Assembly (NCBI RefSeq): GCF_000403785.1
Contig: NZ_APHJ01000054.1
Location: 62,001 to 126,000 of the forward strand
Direction: 5' to 3'
From: Gillisia sp. CAL575
Lineage (GTDB): Bacteria > Bacteroidota > Bacteroidia > Flavobacteriales > Flavobacteriaceae
Length of the DNA stretch: 64,000 nt
Part shown: positions 33,593 to 42,259 of the stretch, one piece after another
Numbering within the stretch: the first letter of the stretch is position 1
Layout: every line of letters starts with the position of its first letter
Made by a program: the position numbers and the translations under genes
The notes under the pieces: model-generated
What the model saw: the letters and a program-made list of their open reading frames with translations, nothing else
What the model was told of the DNA's origin: nothing
Database searches by the model: none

Positions 33593-34375
33593 GTACTATG
33601 ATTTCAATAAATTTACAAAATAAATAACTTGCGGTTTTATGTAGTTCATAAGCTTACTTGTATGCTGTCTTAATTATTTTATAGAGTTAAAAAGAATTGA
33701 ACCTCATTTGTATAGGGTTTATCAATAATTTCTTTACTCATAATATGTAGGCTGAACAAGCTTTGCTTCCCTCCTATCGTCGTTAGGTAAAAAGAGTATT
33801 CAATTAAAATTGCAGAAGAAACTTTTGAGAAGAAAAAAATAAGAAAATTTGAGTTGTAAATCCCCATCGCATCAGCTCGCTCCTTCTTCAAAACGTCTTC
33901 TAGACCTTTTTCATTCGGCCGTACCAAATCGAAGAATGAGATTCGCGAACACCTCTAAAACAATATTATGCAGGATTATGATGTGTTCAGAAACTGTAAG
34001 TTATAATTCAATACTATGTAAATTATCCCGGTAAATTCTGTTTTAAAGAAACCTTTGTACTTGGGCACTTAAACATTCGTATTTTTGCATCTCCTTTAAT
34101 TTTAATATTCTATAACAGCTATGTAGGAATTTTTAAAATAGGTGATTCTCTTCAACTTGGCGAGTAATCTACTAATCAATAACCTCGGGGCAAGCCCACG
34201 AGATATTTAGTGGAAGAAGATTTTTTTAATGATAACCTAAGGTTTTCAAACTTTCCTTTTCGTACGATGCGAGCATCGGGCCCTTAGAGATTAAACCCTC
34301 AATGAGGGATTAAAAAAAATAGAGACCCTTCTAAAAATGGAAAATGTATATCCAATAAAAAGAAAGTAAGACATT
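33593..34375. other. Gene-free stretch between DUF3667 and ThiE genes
   Basis: About 780 bp without a supportable gene. It holds repeat copy 2 (33760-33930), a GC-containing fragment ACCTCGGGGCAAGCCCACGA at about 34180-34200, and two small stem-loops: CGATGC/GCATCG (34265-34278) and TTAAaCCCTC/GAGGGaTTAA (34291-34314). The fragment resembles other interspersed flavobacterial spacers. No riboswitch fold is evident before thiE. Confidence 0.55.
33760..33930 (+). repeat. Diverged intergenic repeat, copy 2
   Basis: It carries the blocks CTTCCCTCCTATCG, AAAGAGTATTCAATTA, CATCGCATCAGCTCGCTCCT and TTTTTCATTCGGCCGTACCA, matching 32160-32345 in order and direction. A short minus-strand open frame across it (33679-33927) is probably not a gene. 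Confidence 0.7.
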
Positions 34376-35017
34376 ATGATACCTAAACTACATTATATAT
34401 CTCAGGGAAACTCACCAAAAGAACATCTGGAGAACATCCAAAAAGCCTGTACTTCTGGTGTTGAACTAGTGCAATTAGGTTTGAAAAATGTTTCAGAAAA
34501 AGAACTTTTGAAATTAGCCAAAGAAGCTAGAGAAATAACCTCTCACTATCAAACCAGATTAATTATTAACGATCATTACAAAATAGCAAAAGAGGTTAAA
34601 GCAGATGGTGTACACTTAGAAAAAACAGACCCTTGTCCTACTAAAGTAAGAGCGCATTTATACACTTGGCAAATTATTGGCGCTACAGCAAATACCTTGC
34701 AAGATTGCGAAATATTAATTGATAAAGAAGTCGATTATATTTGTTTAAGCCCCTTTAGATTTACAACAGCCGAAGACAATTTAAGTCCGGTTTTAGGTCT
34801 AAGTGGTTATACTGCAGTTACAGAAGCCTTAAAAACTGAAACCCCAATTATTGGATGTGGAGGCATAACCACAGAAGATGTTAAAGACATATTAGAAACA
34901 GGTATTTCTGGAATTGCTATATCTGAAGAAATAACCCAAAATTTTGATACTATAAAAACATTTAACCTATTGCTAAACGCATCTTTAACAGAAGAGAAAC
35001 GTCATTCATTCAAATAA
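34376..35017 (+). CDS. thiE: Thiamine phosphate synthase (ThiE-like)
   Basis: A 213-residue TIM-barrel protein that would couple HMP-PP and THZ-P to thiamine phosphate. Family landmarks in order are LHYISQGNS (strand 1), RLIINDHYKIAKEVKADGVHLEKTD (INDxxxIA and DGVHL), IIGATAN, DYICLSPFRFTTAEDN (phosphate/pyrimidine loop) and PIIGCGGITTEDV (glycine-rich C-terminal loop). The usual HLGQ is HLEK here, so it may be a divergent paralogue. It stands alone, without other thi genes in this window. Confidence 0.78.
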   Translation: MIPKLHYISQGNSPKEHLENIQKACTSGVELVQLGLKNVSEKELLKLAKEAREITSHYQTRLIINDHYKIAKEVKADGVHLEKTDPCPTKVRAHLYTWQIIGATANTLQDCEILIDKEVDYICLSPFRFTTAEDNLSPVLGLSGYTAVTEALKTETPIIGCGGITTEDVKDILETGISGIAISEEITQNFDTIKTFNLLLNASLTEEKRHSFK

Positions 35018-35073
35018 AATAAGATCAATTTAGAATAAAGTTAAAAGTGAAATATCTTTAAAAAGGCTATATT

Positions 35074-36267
35074 TTATTTTTTCAATGCTTTCATTTGCTG
35101 AAACAATTCTTTGAACAATCCTCGAGCTATCAATACTTTCATGATCTCATTGGTTCCTGCATAAATTCTAGCTACTCTATTATCTGCATACATTCTAGCA
35201 ATTGGGTAATCCCACATATAACCATAACCTCCAAATAATTGCAGGCATATATCTACTACTTTAGAGTGCATTTCTGTTGCTGAATACTTTGCCATGGAAG
35301 CGCTTTCTGCAGTGAGATTATGCTCTGATAATAATTTTGTACAACGATCTAAAAAAGCTTGGTGCATTTGGAGTTGTGTAGCACACTCAGCAAGTTTAAA
35401 TTGTGTGTTCTGGAATCCGGCAATAGGTTGCTTAAAAGCAGTTCTTGTAGAAGTATATTCAATAGTTTTTTTAATGGCTCCTTCTGCCCCACCAATAGCG
35501 TTAAGTGCTACAATTAAACGTTCTCTGGCCAATTCGGTCATCATGATTTTGAAACCTGAACCTTCTTCTCCTAATAAATTCTCTTTTGGAACTTTTACAT
35601 CATCAAAAAACAATTCACAAGTATCTTGGGCTTTCATGCCAATTTTCTTGAAAGGGATTCCCTTTTCAAAACCTTCAGAATCGCTTTCTATGATCAATAA
35701 AGACACGCCTTCTTTCTTTGTCCCAGGATTAGTTTTTACTGCTACTATAGACATATCACTCATAAAACCATTAGTAATGAAGGTTTTCTGCCCGTTTACC
35801 AAATAATAGTCGCCTTTATCTACCGCGTTCGTTGTGATTGCCTGCAAGTCACTACCACAGTTTGGCTCGGTCATACCAAGAGAAGTGATCATTTTTCCAG
35901 AAGCCATCTTAGGGAGATATTGTTGCTTTTGAGCTTCTGTTCCATATTTTAAGAGATATGGAGCAATAACATCTGAGTGTAATGAAAACCCTGGACCGCT
36001 GATTCCTTCTTTTGCCAGTTCTTCAATAAACAGGGCACTAAAGCTAAAATCTAGACCACTTCCACCATACTCTTCAGGCATATCGATGCAAAGCAAACCT
36101 AATTCTCCAGCACGTTCCCAGATCTCTCGGCTCACCATTCCATTTTTTTCCCACTCTTCTGTGTGATCCATAATTTCATTTTTTATGAAATCTTGAATCA
36201 TCTTTTGGGTCATTTTATGTTCTTCTGAAGAGTAAATCTCGCGTTCCAATAATACATTTTGTAACAT
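35074..36267 (-). CDS. Acyl-CoA dehydrogenase
   Basis: A 397-residue cytoplasmic flavoenzyme. N-terminal helical domain, then LGMTEPNCGSDLQAITTNA (FAD/substrate loop), YYLVNGQKTFITNGFMSD (beta domain), and a C-terminal helical domain with QLFGGYGYMWDYPIARMYADNRVARIYAGTNEI given here as landmarks QLFGGYGYM and RIYAGTNEI. The catalytic base of acyl-CoA dehydrogenases is the Glu of the GTNE region or nearby. It oxidises acyl-CoA to enoyl-CoA in fatty acid or branched-chain catabolism. The substrate length is not predictable. Single gene. Confidence 0.88.
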   Translation of the reverse strand: MLQNVLLEREIYSSEEHKMTQKMIQDFIKNEIMDHTEEWEKNGMVSREIWERAGELGLLCIDMPEEYGGSGLDFSFSALFIEELAKEGISGPGFSLHSDVIAPYLLKYGTEAQKQQYLPKMASGKMITSLGMTEPNCGSDLQAITTNAVDKGDYYLVNGQKTFITNGFMSDMSIVAVKTNPGTKKEGVSLLIIESDSEGFEKGIPFKKIGMKAQDTCELFFDDVKVPKENLLGEEGSGFKIMMTELARERLIVALNAIGGAEGAIKKTIEYTSTRTAFKQPIAGFQNTQFKLAECATQLQMHQAFLDRCTKLLSEHNLTAESASMAKYSATEMHSKVVDICLQLFGGYGYMWDYPIARMYADNRVARIYAGTNEIMKVLIARGLFKELFQQMKALKK

Positions 36268-36473
36268 ATCTTAAATTTTGATTGAATGGTTCATTTAAAA
36301 TACGCTATTTCTTCCAGCTTTTATAAAAATCAGAATTAGTCAACATTTACATTCAGGCTAAATTCTGAACGAAACATTCTAGAACAATATAATATTAAAT
36401 AGAAGTATGATAAAGAAAGCTTTGTAAGCTAGAAAATTATGAGGTATAGAGACTGCTCTTCTTGCTTTATACT

Positions 36474-38342
36474 TTAAGCTACCTGAGGTTTATTGAAATA
36501 ATTTTGTATTAAATTCAATAGCTCATCTTTATTGATTGGTTTGGAAATATAATCATTACATCCCGCTTCAATTATCTTTTCTTTAATGCCAGACAGTGCC
36601 GATGCTGTTTGCGCTATTACAATCACATCTTTGTTGAACTCACGAATCTGCTTTGTGGCCTCATATCCATCTAACTGAGGCATTTGTATATCCATCAAAA
36701 CTAAATTGATGTCGGGGTTATCTCGTGCAATTTCCACAGCCTCTATCCCTGTTTTAGCATGAAATATTGTAGCGCTACATTCTTTAACCATTGTAGATAT
36801 TAACTTTGAAGATATATTGTCATCCTCTGCAATTAATAATATAAGATCTAATGCTTTAAGATCAGGACTGTTTGTATCTTCTTTTGAAGCTGAGATATTT
36901 TTGACAAGGGATTTTGTTAATTGTTTTGTATGATAGGGAATGGTAAAATAAAATGTAGAACCCTTCCCTACTTCACTTTCTACCCAAATTTTTCCACTAA
37001 GCATTTCCACATAGGCTTTAGAAATAGACAAGCCCAGTCCTGCTCCCTCTAATGCCATTTTATCTGATACATCTGCCTGTATAAAACGTTCAAATATTGC
37101 ATTTTGTCTGTCTTTGGGTATCCCACCTCCTGTATCTTTTACGTAAAATTCTAATTCTCGGGGCTCGCTTTGAGTCTTTACTACATAGCCCAACTCGATG
37201 GTTCCATTTTCAGTATGTTTTATAGCATTCTTAACCAGATTGGTAAGTATGCCATAGATCTTTTCACTATCAGATTTAAAGAATGCTTTTTTATCAGAAA
37301 GCGAGTTATTGATTAAAAAACGGATTCCTTTCCCTTCAATCTGAGGTTTAAAAAAGGTGTGGACGAATTCAATTTGCTTATTAATATTGGATTCCTGAAT
37401 ATTAAGTTCCATTAAGCCCGATTCAATTTTTGAAATACTAACAATATCATTGATAATATTGAGCATTCTCCCTCCACTCTGCTTGATAATCCCAATATAT
37501 TCTTGCTGCATTTCTCCAGACAGCTCAGGTTCTCGCAATAATTCAGCAAAACCAAGAATACCATTCATAGGGGTTCTTATCTCGTGGCTCATATTTGCTA
37601 GAAATGCAGATTTCAGCAAGTCACTATGTTCCGCTTTTTCCTTTGAAAGGACTAATTCTATGGCTCGTTTTTCTTTCTCTTCATTTTGAAAGACAAGTTC
37701 TTTATTTGCAATTATTAGCTCTGCTGCTCGTTTCGCTTTCTCTTCATTTTGAAAGAGAAGTTCTCTATTGGCAATAATTAATTCTGCAGCTCGTTTTTCT
37801 TTCTCTTCATTCTGAAAAATAAGCTCTTTGTTGGCAATTATTAATTCTGCTGCACGTTTCTCTTTTTCTATATTTTGAAATACAAGCTCTTTATTGGCTA
37901 TTATTAATTCTGAGGCACGCTTAGATTTTTCTTTATTTTGAAAGACAAGTTCTATATTTGCAATAACTAATTCTGCTGCTCTTTTTGCTTTTTCTTCGTT
38001 TTGAAAGACGAGCTCTTTATTGGCAATAATCAATTCGGCTGCACGCTTGGATTTTTCTTTATTTTGGAAGACAAGTTCAATATTTGCAATAACCAATTCG
38101 GCTGCGCGTTTCTCCTTTTCTTCATTCATGAATTTAAGTTCCAGATTAGCAAATATTAATTCTGCTGCTCGTTTTGCTTTTTCTTCGTTTTTTAAAGACA
38201 CCCCTTGAATAGCAATGATCAACTCCTGCTTTAGTTGCTTGCGTCTTTTATCATCAATATGTTTTATTGAGATTAAAAATTCTTGCTGTAATTTATTCAA
38301 CTCATCTCGAATTTCTTTTCGAGATTTAATCTGATCACTCAT
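36474..38342 (-). CDS. Hybrid histidine kinase with 21-residue tandem-repeat coiled coil
   Basis: A 622-residue cytoplasmic protein without membrane helices. Residues 52-219 are eight tandem copies of a 21-residue unit (consensus NEEKxKRAAELIIANKELVFQ) plus a ninth diverged copy to 240. Each unit is exactly three heptads, so a continuous parallel coiled coil is expected. The HisKA domain follows with the phosphoacceptor His253 in NMSHEIRTPMNG. The HATPase domain has KNAIKHTENG (N box), DTGGGIP (G1) and GAGLGLSI (G2). The receiver domain has Asp551 in LVLMDIQMPQLDG. No sensory domain is present apart from the coil. No partner regulator is adjacent. Confidence 0.9.
   Translation of the reverse strand: MSDQIKSRKEIRDELNKLQQEFLISIKHIDDKRRKQLKQELIIAIQGVSLKNEEKAKRAAELIFANLELKFMNEEKEKRAAELVIANIELVFQNKEKSKRAAELIIANKELVFQNEEKAKRAAELVIANIELVFQNKEKSKRASELIIANKELVFQNIEKEKRAAELIIANKELIFQNEEKEKRAAELIIANRELLFQNEEKAKRAAELIIANKELVFQNEEKEKRAIELVLSKEKAEHSDLLKSAFLANMSHEIRTPMNGILGFAELLREPELSGEMQQEYIGIIKQSGGRMLNIINDIVSISKIESGLMELNIQESNINKQIEFVHTFFKPQIEGKGIRFLINNSLSDKKAFFKSDSEKIYGILTNLVKNAIKHTENGTIELGYVVKTQSEPRELEFYVKDTGGGIPKDRQNAIFERFIQADVSDKMALEGAGLGLSISKAYVEMLSGKIWVESEVGKGSTFYFTIPYHTKQLTKSLVKNISASKEDTNSPDLKALDLILLIAEDDNISSKLISTMVKECSATIFHAKTGIEAVEIARDNPDINLVLMDIQMPQLDGYEATKQIREFNKDVIVIAQTASALSGIKEKIIEAGCNDYISKPINKDELLNLIQNYFNKPQVA
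37623..38189 (-). repeat. 63-bp tandem repeats encoding coiled-coil units
   Basis: Eight full 63-bp units (37686-38189) and one degenerate unit encode the 21-residue repeats of the hybrid kinase. The DNA copies are diverged at third positions, which suggests old expansion with selection for the protein sequence. Confidence 0.85.
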
Positions 38343-38929
38343 GATAAAATTGTTTTGTAGGGTGTCCGCAATTAGTATTTATAATCTGGGATCGATCTAC
38401 TTTCTAACTAGCATTATTATTAATGAAAACCGTTTATTGTTTTAAGAGCAGTTTTTTAGAAGCAGTATTCGTTGAAATATTTTAATGTAATCATTTCCCA
38501 AATTCTAATTTGTCATGATCTGCGATCCAATATTTCGCTATATTTTAATTTTAAAAATAAGACTAAGTATGATCTTATTATTATAGAATCAGATAGAGAT
38601 TTTAGGAAAAAAAAAACTCTCTCCTAATAATTACTTAATCATTATAATTTACGTTAAATATATATTAAAAATATCCGAATTTATATTAGTTGTAATATAT
38701 ATCAAATAAACATAAAAATTTAGCTATAAGTACTTAATTAATTCACAAAAGCTCCTAAAATTCAGGTACTTCCAATGTAAATAATATGAGATACTCAATT
38801 AATTGATCACAATAGACCTGTTTAATATCTTATTATTAATAATTGACACAAAATTTTACGTTACAGCTGTTTTTTTTAAAATATCCCCTACAAACTTTTT
38901 AGGGCCTTTCCAGTCTCTTTGAGGTTCAT
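38343..38929. other. AT-rich gene-free stretch
   Basis: About 590 bp between the hybrid kinase start and the LLM oxidoreductase stop. It is very AT-rich (runs such as TTGTAATATATATCAAATAA near 38690). No open frame, hairpin or repeat I can support. It should include the kinase promoter. Confidence 0.4.
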
Positions 38930-39934
38930 TTAATTCAACTCCTTCATGATCTCTGCAAATAATTCATAAGATCGAATCCTGTCTTTCAAATCATAAATAT
39001 TAGTCACTGCAATAAGCTCATCGGCTTTGGTCTGCTCTATAAAATCTTTTACCTGAGCTTTTACAGTGGCTTTACTCCCAATAAAAGAATACTTCAGCAT
39101 TTGGTGTATTTGAGGATGATTTAATATCTCCTCCAATTCACTGGTCATTGCTGTTGGCGGTTGTACGTAATCTCTTTTTCCAGTGAATATTCCAACGATC
39201 ATGCGAATCAATGAGGTATATAAACGTTGGGCTTCTTCGTCTGTATCTGCAATAATAATGTTCACTCCAGCCATCACATAAGGTTCTTTTAAGTCTTCTG
39301 AAGCCTGGAATTCTTCACGGTAAATTTTCATCGCATCCCATAAGTGAGTCGTTGCAAAATGACTAGCAAATGCATAAGGCAGTCCCTTTTTTGCGGCTAG
39401 ATGTGCACTATCTGTACTAGAACCCAAAATATAAAGGGGAACTTCCACTCCTTCTGCTACCGTAGCACGAACCTTAGCACTTGCATTCTCTGCAGAAAAG
39501 TATTTTTCAATCTTATCCAATTCGGCAGGGAAAGATTGTGCTGCTTGCATAAAATCTGATCGAATTGCTTGTGCAGTATCTCTATCTGTTCCAGGTGCTC
39601 TCCCCAAGCCTAGATCAATTCTGTTAGGATATAAAGACGCTAAAGTGCCAAATTGTTCTGCAATGATCAATGGCGAATGGTTTGGTAGCATAATTCCCCC
39701 AGAACCAATGCGAAGTGTTTTTGTACCTCCAGCTAAATAACCAATAAGAACAGAAGTAGCGCTACTTCCAATATTCGGTGCATTGTGATGTTCTGCCAGC
39801 CAATATCGGGTGTATCCAGATGCTTCAGCATGTTGCGCCAATTCAAGTGCACCATTATAAGTTTGTTGTAAAGATTGACCTTGGGAGACCAAGGCTAAAT
39901 CTAGTATAGAATATTTTGTATGTTGAGTTTTCAT
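38930..39934 (-). CDS. LLM-class flavin-dependent oxidoreductase (luciferase-like)
   Basis: A 334-residue TIM-barrel flavoenzyme. Landmarks: SILDLALVSQG at the N-terminus, GYTRYWLAEHHNAPNIG, IGSGGIMLPNHSPLIIAEQFGTL and NRIDLGLGRAPGTD, all typical of the MsnO8-like branch of the bacterial luciferase superfamily. These proteins use FMNH2 or FMN with NAD(P)H to oxidise small molecules; the substrate is unknown. The gene is single, with the divergent sigma-like gene 288 bp upstream. Confidence 0.86.
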   Translation of the reverse strand: MKTQHTKYSILDLALVSQGQSLQQTYNGALELAQHAEASGYTRYWLAEHHNAPNIGSSATSVLIGYLAGGTKTLRIGSGGIMLPNHSPLIIAEQFGTLASLYPNRIDLGLGRAPGTDRDTAQAIRSDFMQAAQSFPAELDKIEKYFSAENASAKVRATVAEGVEVPLYILGSSTDSAHLAAKKGLPYAFASHFATTHLWDAMKIYREEFQASEDLKEPYVMAGVNIIIADTDEEAQRLYTSLIRMIVGIFTGKRDYVQPPTAMTSELEEILNHPQIHQMLKYSFIGSKATVKAQVKDFIEQTKADELIAVTNIYDLKDRIRSYELFAEIMKELN

Positions 39935-40158
39935 AAATGTATAATCTATTATAATATCTGTCTAATACTAGAATAAAGCTAGTATCAAATCGGATAATTA
40001 TTTAAAGGGATTTTGAATAGTATTAATCGGTATAAACACCAACAAATTACATAAAAAGTGTGCTAATTAAACATTAAGATAAGCTTTCGAATATAATTCA
40101 TAGATAAATTGAATAATACCTTAAATCTCAGTAAATTAAAGTTTTCATTAGCTGATTC

Positions 40159-40187
40159 TTGTCATTTTTTATAAAGTCTCAAGTTTG
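40159..40187 (+). promoter_or_regulatory. Candidate promoter of the sigma-like gene
   Basis: TTG (40159-40161), 18-bp spacer, CAAGTTTG (40180-40187), one mismatch to TAnnTTTG. The start codon is at 40223. Confidence 0.45.
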
Positions 40188-40222
40188 CATCTTTATACCT
40201 AAACCTTTAAAATAGTCATCTT

Positions 40223-40993
40223 ATGCAATCAAATATGTCTTATTACCAAAGCAAAAGGGAATTCCGTCTATTCGTAACAAAATCCTTTCCAGATCTTATT
40301 AAACTAAAAAAAGAAGACGAGAAAAAATCTTTTAATCAATTAATACTAAAGATAATTCCCGAATTAAGAAATTATATAAATAGAAGACTGAATACGGCGA
40401 TAAAAAAAGGACATTTCTCCAAAGGGAAATATAAAGCCGATGATTTTATAGATCAATTATTCATTGAAATCTATGATAACATTGATGAAGTTGAAAATGA
40501 AAAGGATTTTTATCACTGGTTATTTATAAAGACCAATACCTTGTTGGAAGATACTATTATAGAAGAAGAATTTGATGATCTTTTCTTTAGAAATATCGAT
40601 GATTATTCCAAACCAGAATGGGTAGAAATGCAGGAAAAATATAGCACAGATGGTGGCGGAGATCTACTTATGATCGAGGAATTGGATGATATGTCTTACA
40701 ATCATAATGACTATACCTTAAATCACGTATTTATTGAGGATAAGGAAAAAGCCATGATTGAAAAAATTGATAAACATCTAAGTAAAGAGCAACTTCAACA
40801 TCATATTGAAATGGTGCTACATAATTTACCTCCGGCAATGCGCCAGGTATTTGAATTATTTACTAAAGAAGAGCTAGCTCTAGAAGAAATTGCGCAAATA
40901 AGGAATAATACACTAGAAGAAGTCCATCAACTTTTAAAAGATGCTAAGAAAGCCTTACAAGTAAGTTTATTCAACAGATATTCTGCAGAATAA
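40223..40993 (+). CDS. Sigma-70-like RNA polymerase factor, atypical
   Basis: A 256-residue protein. The C-terminal 60 residues look like sigma region 4: LHNLPPAMRQVFELFTKEELALEEIAQIRNNTLEEV (landmarks LPPAMRQVFEL and LEEIAQ) and LLKDAKKALQ, a helix-turn-helix. The N-terminal part (residues 35-115) resembles region 2 with DDFIDQLFIEIYDNI and DFYHWLFIKTNTLLEDTI, matching the pattern Dxxqevfxxiw...W.xxIaxNxxxD. An acidic linker of about 70 residues joins them, longer than in usual ECF factors. Start: two ATGs are close (40223 and 40235). No anti-sigma gene is adjacent. Function as a sigma factor is likely but unproven. Confidence 0.65.
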   Translation: MQSNMSYYQSKREFRLFVTKSFPDLIKLKKEDEKKSFNQLILKIIPELRNYINRRLNTAIKKGHFSKGKYKADDFIDQLFIEIYDNIDEVENEKDFYHWLFIKTNTLLEDTIIEEEFDDLFFRNIDDYSKPEWVEMQEKYSTDGGGDLLMIEELDDMSYNHNDYTLNHVFIEDKEKAMIEKIDKHLSKEQLQHHIEMVLHNLPPAMRQVFELFTKEELALEEIAQIRNNTLEEVHQLLKDAKKALQVSLFNRYSAE

Positions 40994-41074
40994 TAATCTT
41001 AGAATATAAATAGGTTCAACTAGCAAATCATTAAAGAAGTATAGTTCTTTCAGCCATAAGCATATTGTAAAAAG

Positions 41075-42259
41075 TTAAGTAAGCAATGCAAAAGCCTGCT
41101 TCGCAATTTCTAATTCTTCATTGGTGGGAACAACTAGTATTTTTACCTTTGAAGTACTGGAATTAATTTCTCGCAATTCTTGAGATCTCTCTTCATTTTT
41201 GGTTTGGTCCAATTCAATTCCGAAGAAATCCAGATCTCTACATGCAAGCTTCCTTATTAAGCTCGAATTCTCCCCAATTCCTGCGGTAAAAATAATGGCA
41301 TCTACTCCGTTCATTACCGCGACGTAGGTGCCAATAAATTTTTTAATTCGATAGGCATTCATCTCCAAAGCTAATATGCATTCTGAATTTCCCTTTGCAG
41401 CTTCCTTTTCTATATCTCTTAGATCATTGGAGCCAGTAAGACCTTGCATTCCACTTTCTTTTGTAAGAAGAGTATTTACTTCCTCCAAACTATACCCCAA
41501 ACTATCTACTAAATAAAATATAATGGAATGATCTATATCACCACTTCGTGAGCCCATAATGAGTCCGTTAGTAGGTGCGAAACCCATACTATGATCTATA
41601 CTTTTTCCGTTTTCAATTGCTGTCATACTGCATCCATTGCCCAAATGAATGCTTATAATTTTAGATTTTTCTAATTGCAGATATTCAATCGCTTTTTCTG
41701 AAACATACTTATGACTTGTGCCATGAAATCCATAGACTTGAATATCTTGGTCTTCATACAGATTATTAGGAATAGCATATTTCCTGGCCTTTTCTGGAAT
41801 TGTTTGATGAAATGCAGTATCAAAAACAGCAATTTGCTTTGCAAAAGGAAAATATTCTTCGGCTACATAGATCCCTTCAAGATTGCTAGGATTATGCAAT
41901 GGTGCCAAAGGAGCATATTGCTGAATCTTTTGTTTCACCTCAGGAGTAACTAAAGCAGTATTAGAAAATGAATTTCCTCCATGTACCACACGATGTCCCA
42001 CTGCCTGAATTTCTTTGATATTCGAAATAACCCCATTTTCAAGATCAAGCAGGAGATCTACAATTATCTGCAGCCCTTGTTTGTGGGTAGGTATTACATG
42101 TGTTTGCTTAAGATCTACAGACTTGGTTTTGTAATTAAGAACGGCATCAGTTTCACCTATTCGCTCCACCAAACCACTGCAAATCATTTCTTCGGAAGGC
42201 ATTTGTATTAACTGAAATTTTATAGAGGAACTTCCAGAATTAATTATCAATATATTCAT
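41075..42259 (-). CDS. ackA: Acetate kinase
   Basis: A 394-residue ASKHA-fold kinase that interconverts acetyl phosphate + ADP and acetate + ATP. Signatures: NILIINSGSSSIKFQL at the N-terminus, AVFDTAFHQTIPEKA, HLGNGCSMTAIENGKS, MGSRSGDIDHSI and FTAGIGENSSLIRK. The arginine and aspartate of the active site are in the last motifs. The start codon overlaps the stop of pta by 4 bp, the usual pta-ackA operon arrangement. Confidence 0.96.
   Translation of the reverse strand: MNILIINSGSSSIKFQLIQMPSEEMICSGLVERIGETDAVLNYKTKSVDLKQTHVIPTHKQGLQIIVDLLLDLENGVISNIKEIQAVGHRVVHGGNSFSNTALVTPEVKQKIQQYAPLAPLHNPSNLEGIYVAEEYFPFAKQIAVFDTAFHQTIPEKARKYAIPNNLYEDQDIQVYGFHGTSHKYVSEKAIEYLQLEKSKIISIHLGNGCSMTAIENGKSIDHSMGFAPTNGLIMGSRSGDIDHSIIFYLVDSLGYSLEEVNTLLTKESGMQGLTGSNDLRDIEKEAAKGNSECILALEMNAYRIKKFIGTYVAVMNGVDAIIFTAGIGENSSLIRKLACRDLDFFGIELDQTKNEERSQELREINSSTSKVKILVVPTNEELEIAKQAFALLT

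Noticed and set aside
33679-33927. Minus-strand open frame of 82 codons (MVRPNEKGLEDVLKK start)
   Set aside because: It lies entirely across a repeat that has a diverged copy at 32160-32345 where the frame is not kept. No ribosome-binding context or family match.
34180-34375. Possible TPP riboswitch before thiE (CCCTTAGAGA near 34280)
   Set aside because: The other conserved parts (CTGAGA and the CTGGATAAT-like helix) are missing, and the segment is made of small repeats.
37623-38189. Regular 63-bp spacing reminiscent of a CRISPR array
   Set aside because: The units are continuous coding sequence without distinct spacers and encode a coiled-coil repeat of a histidine kinase.
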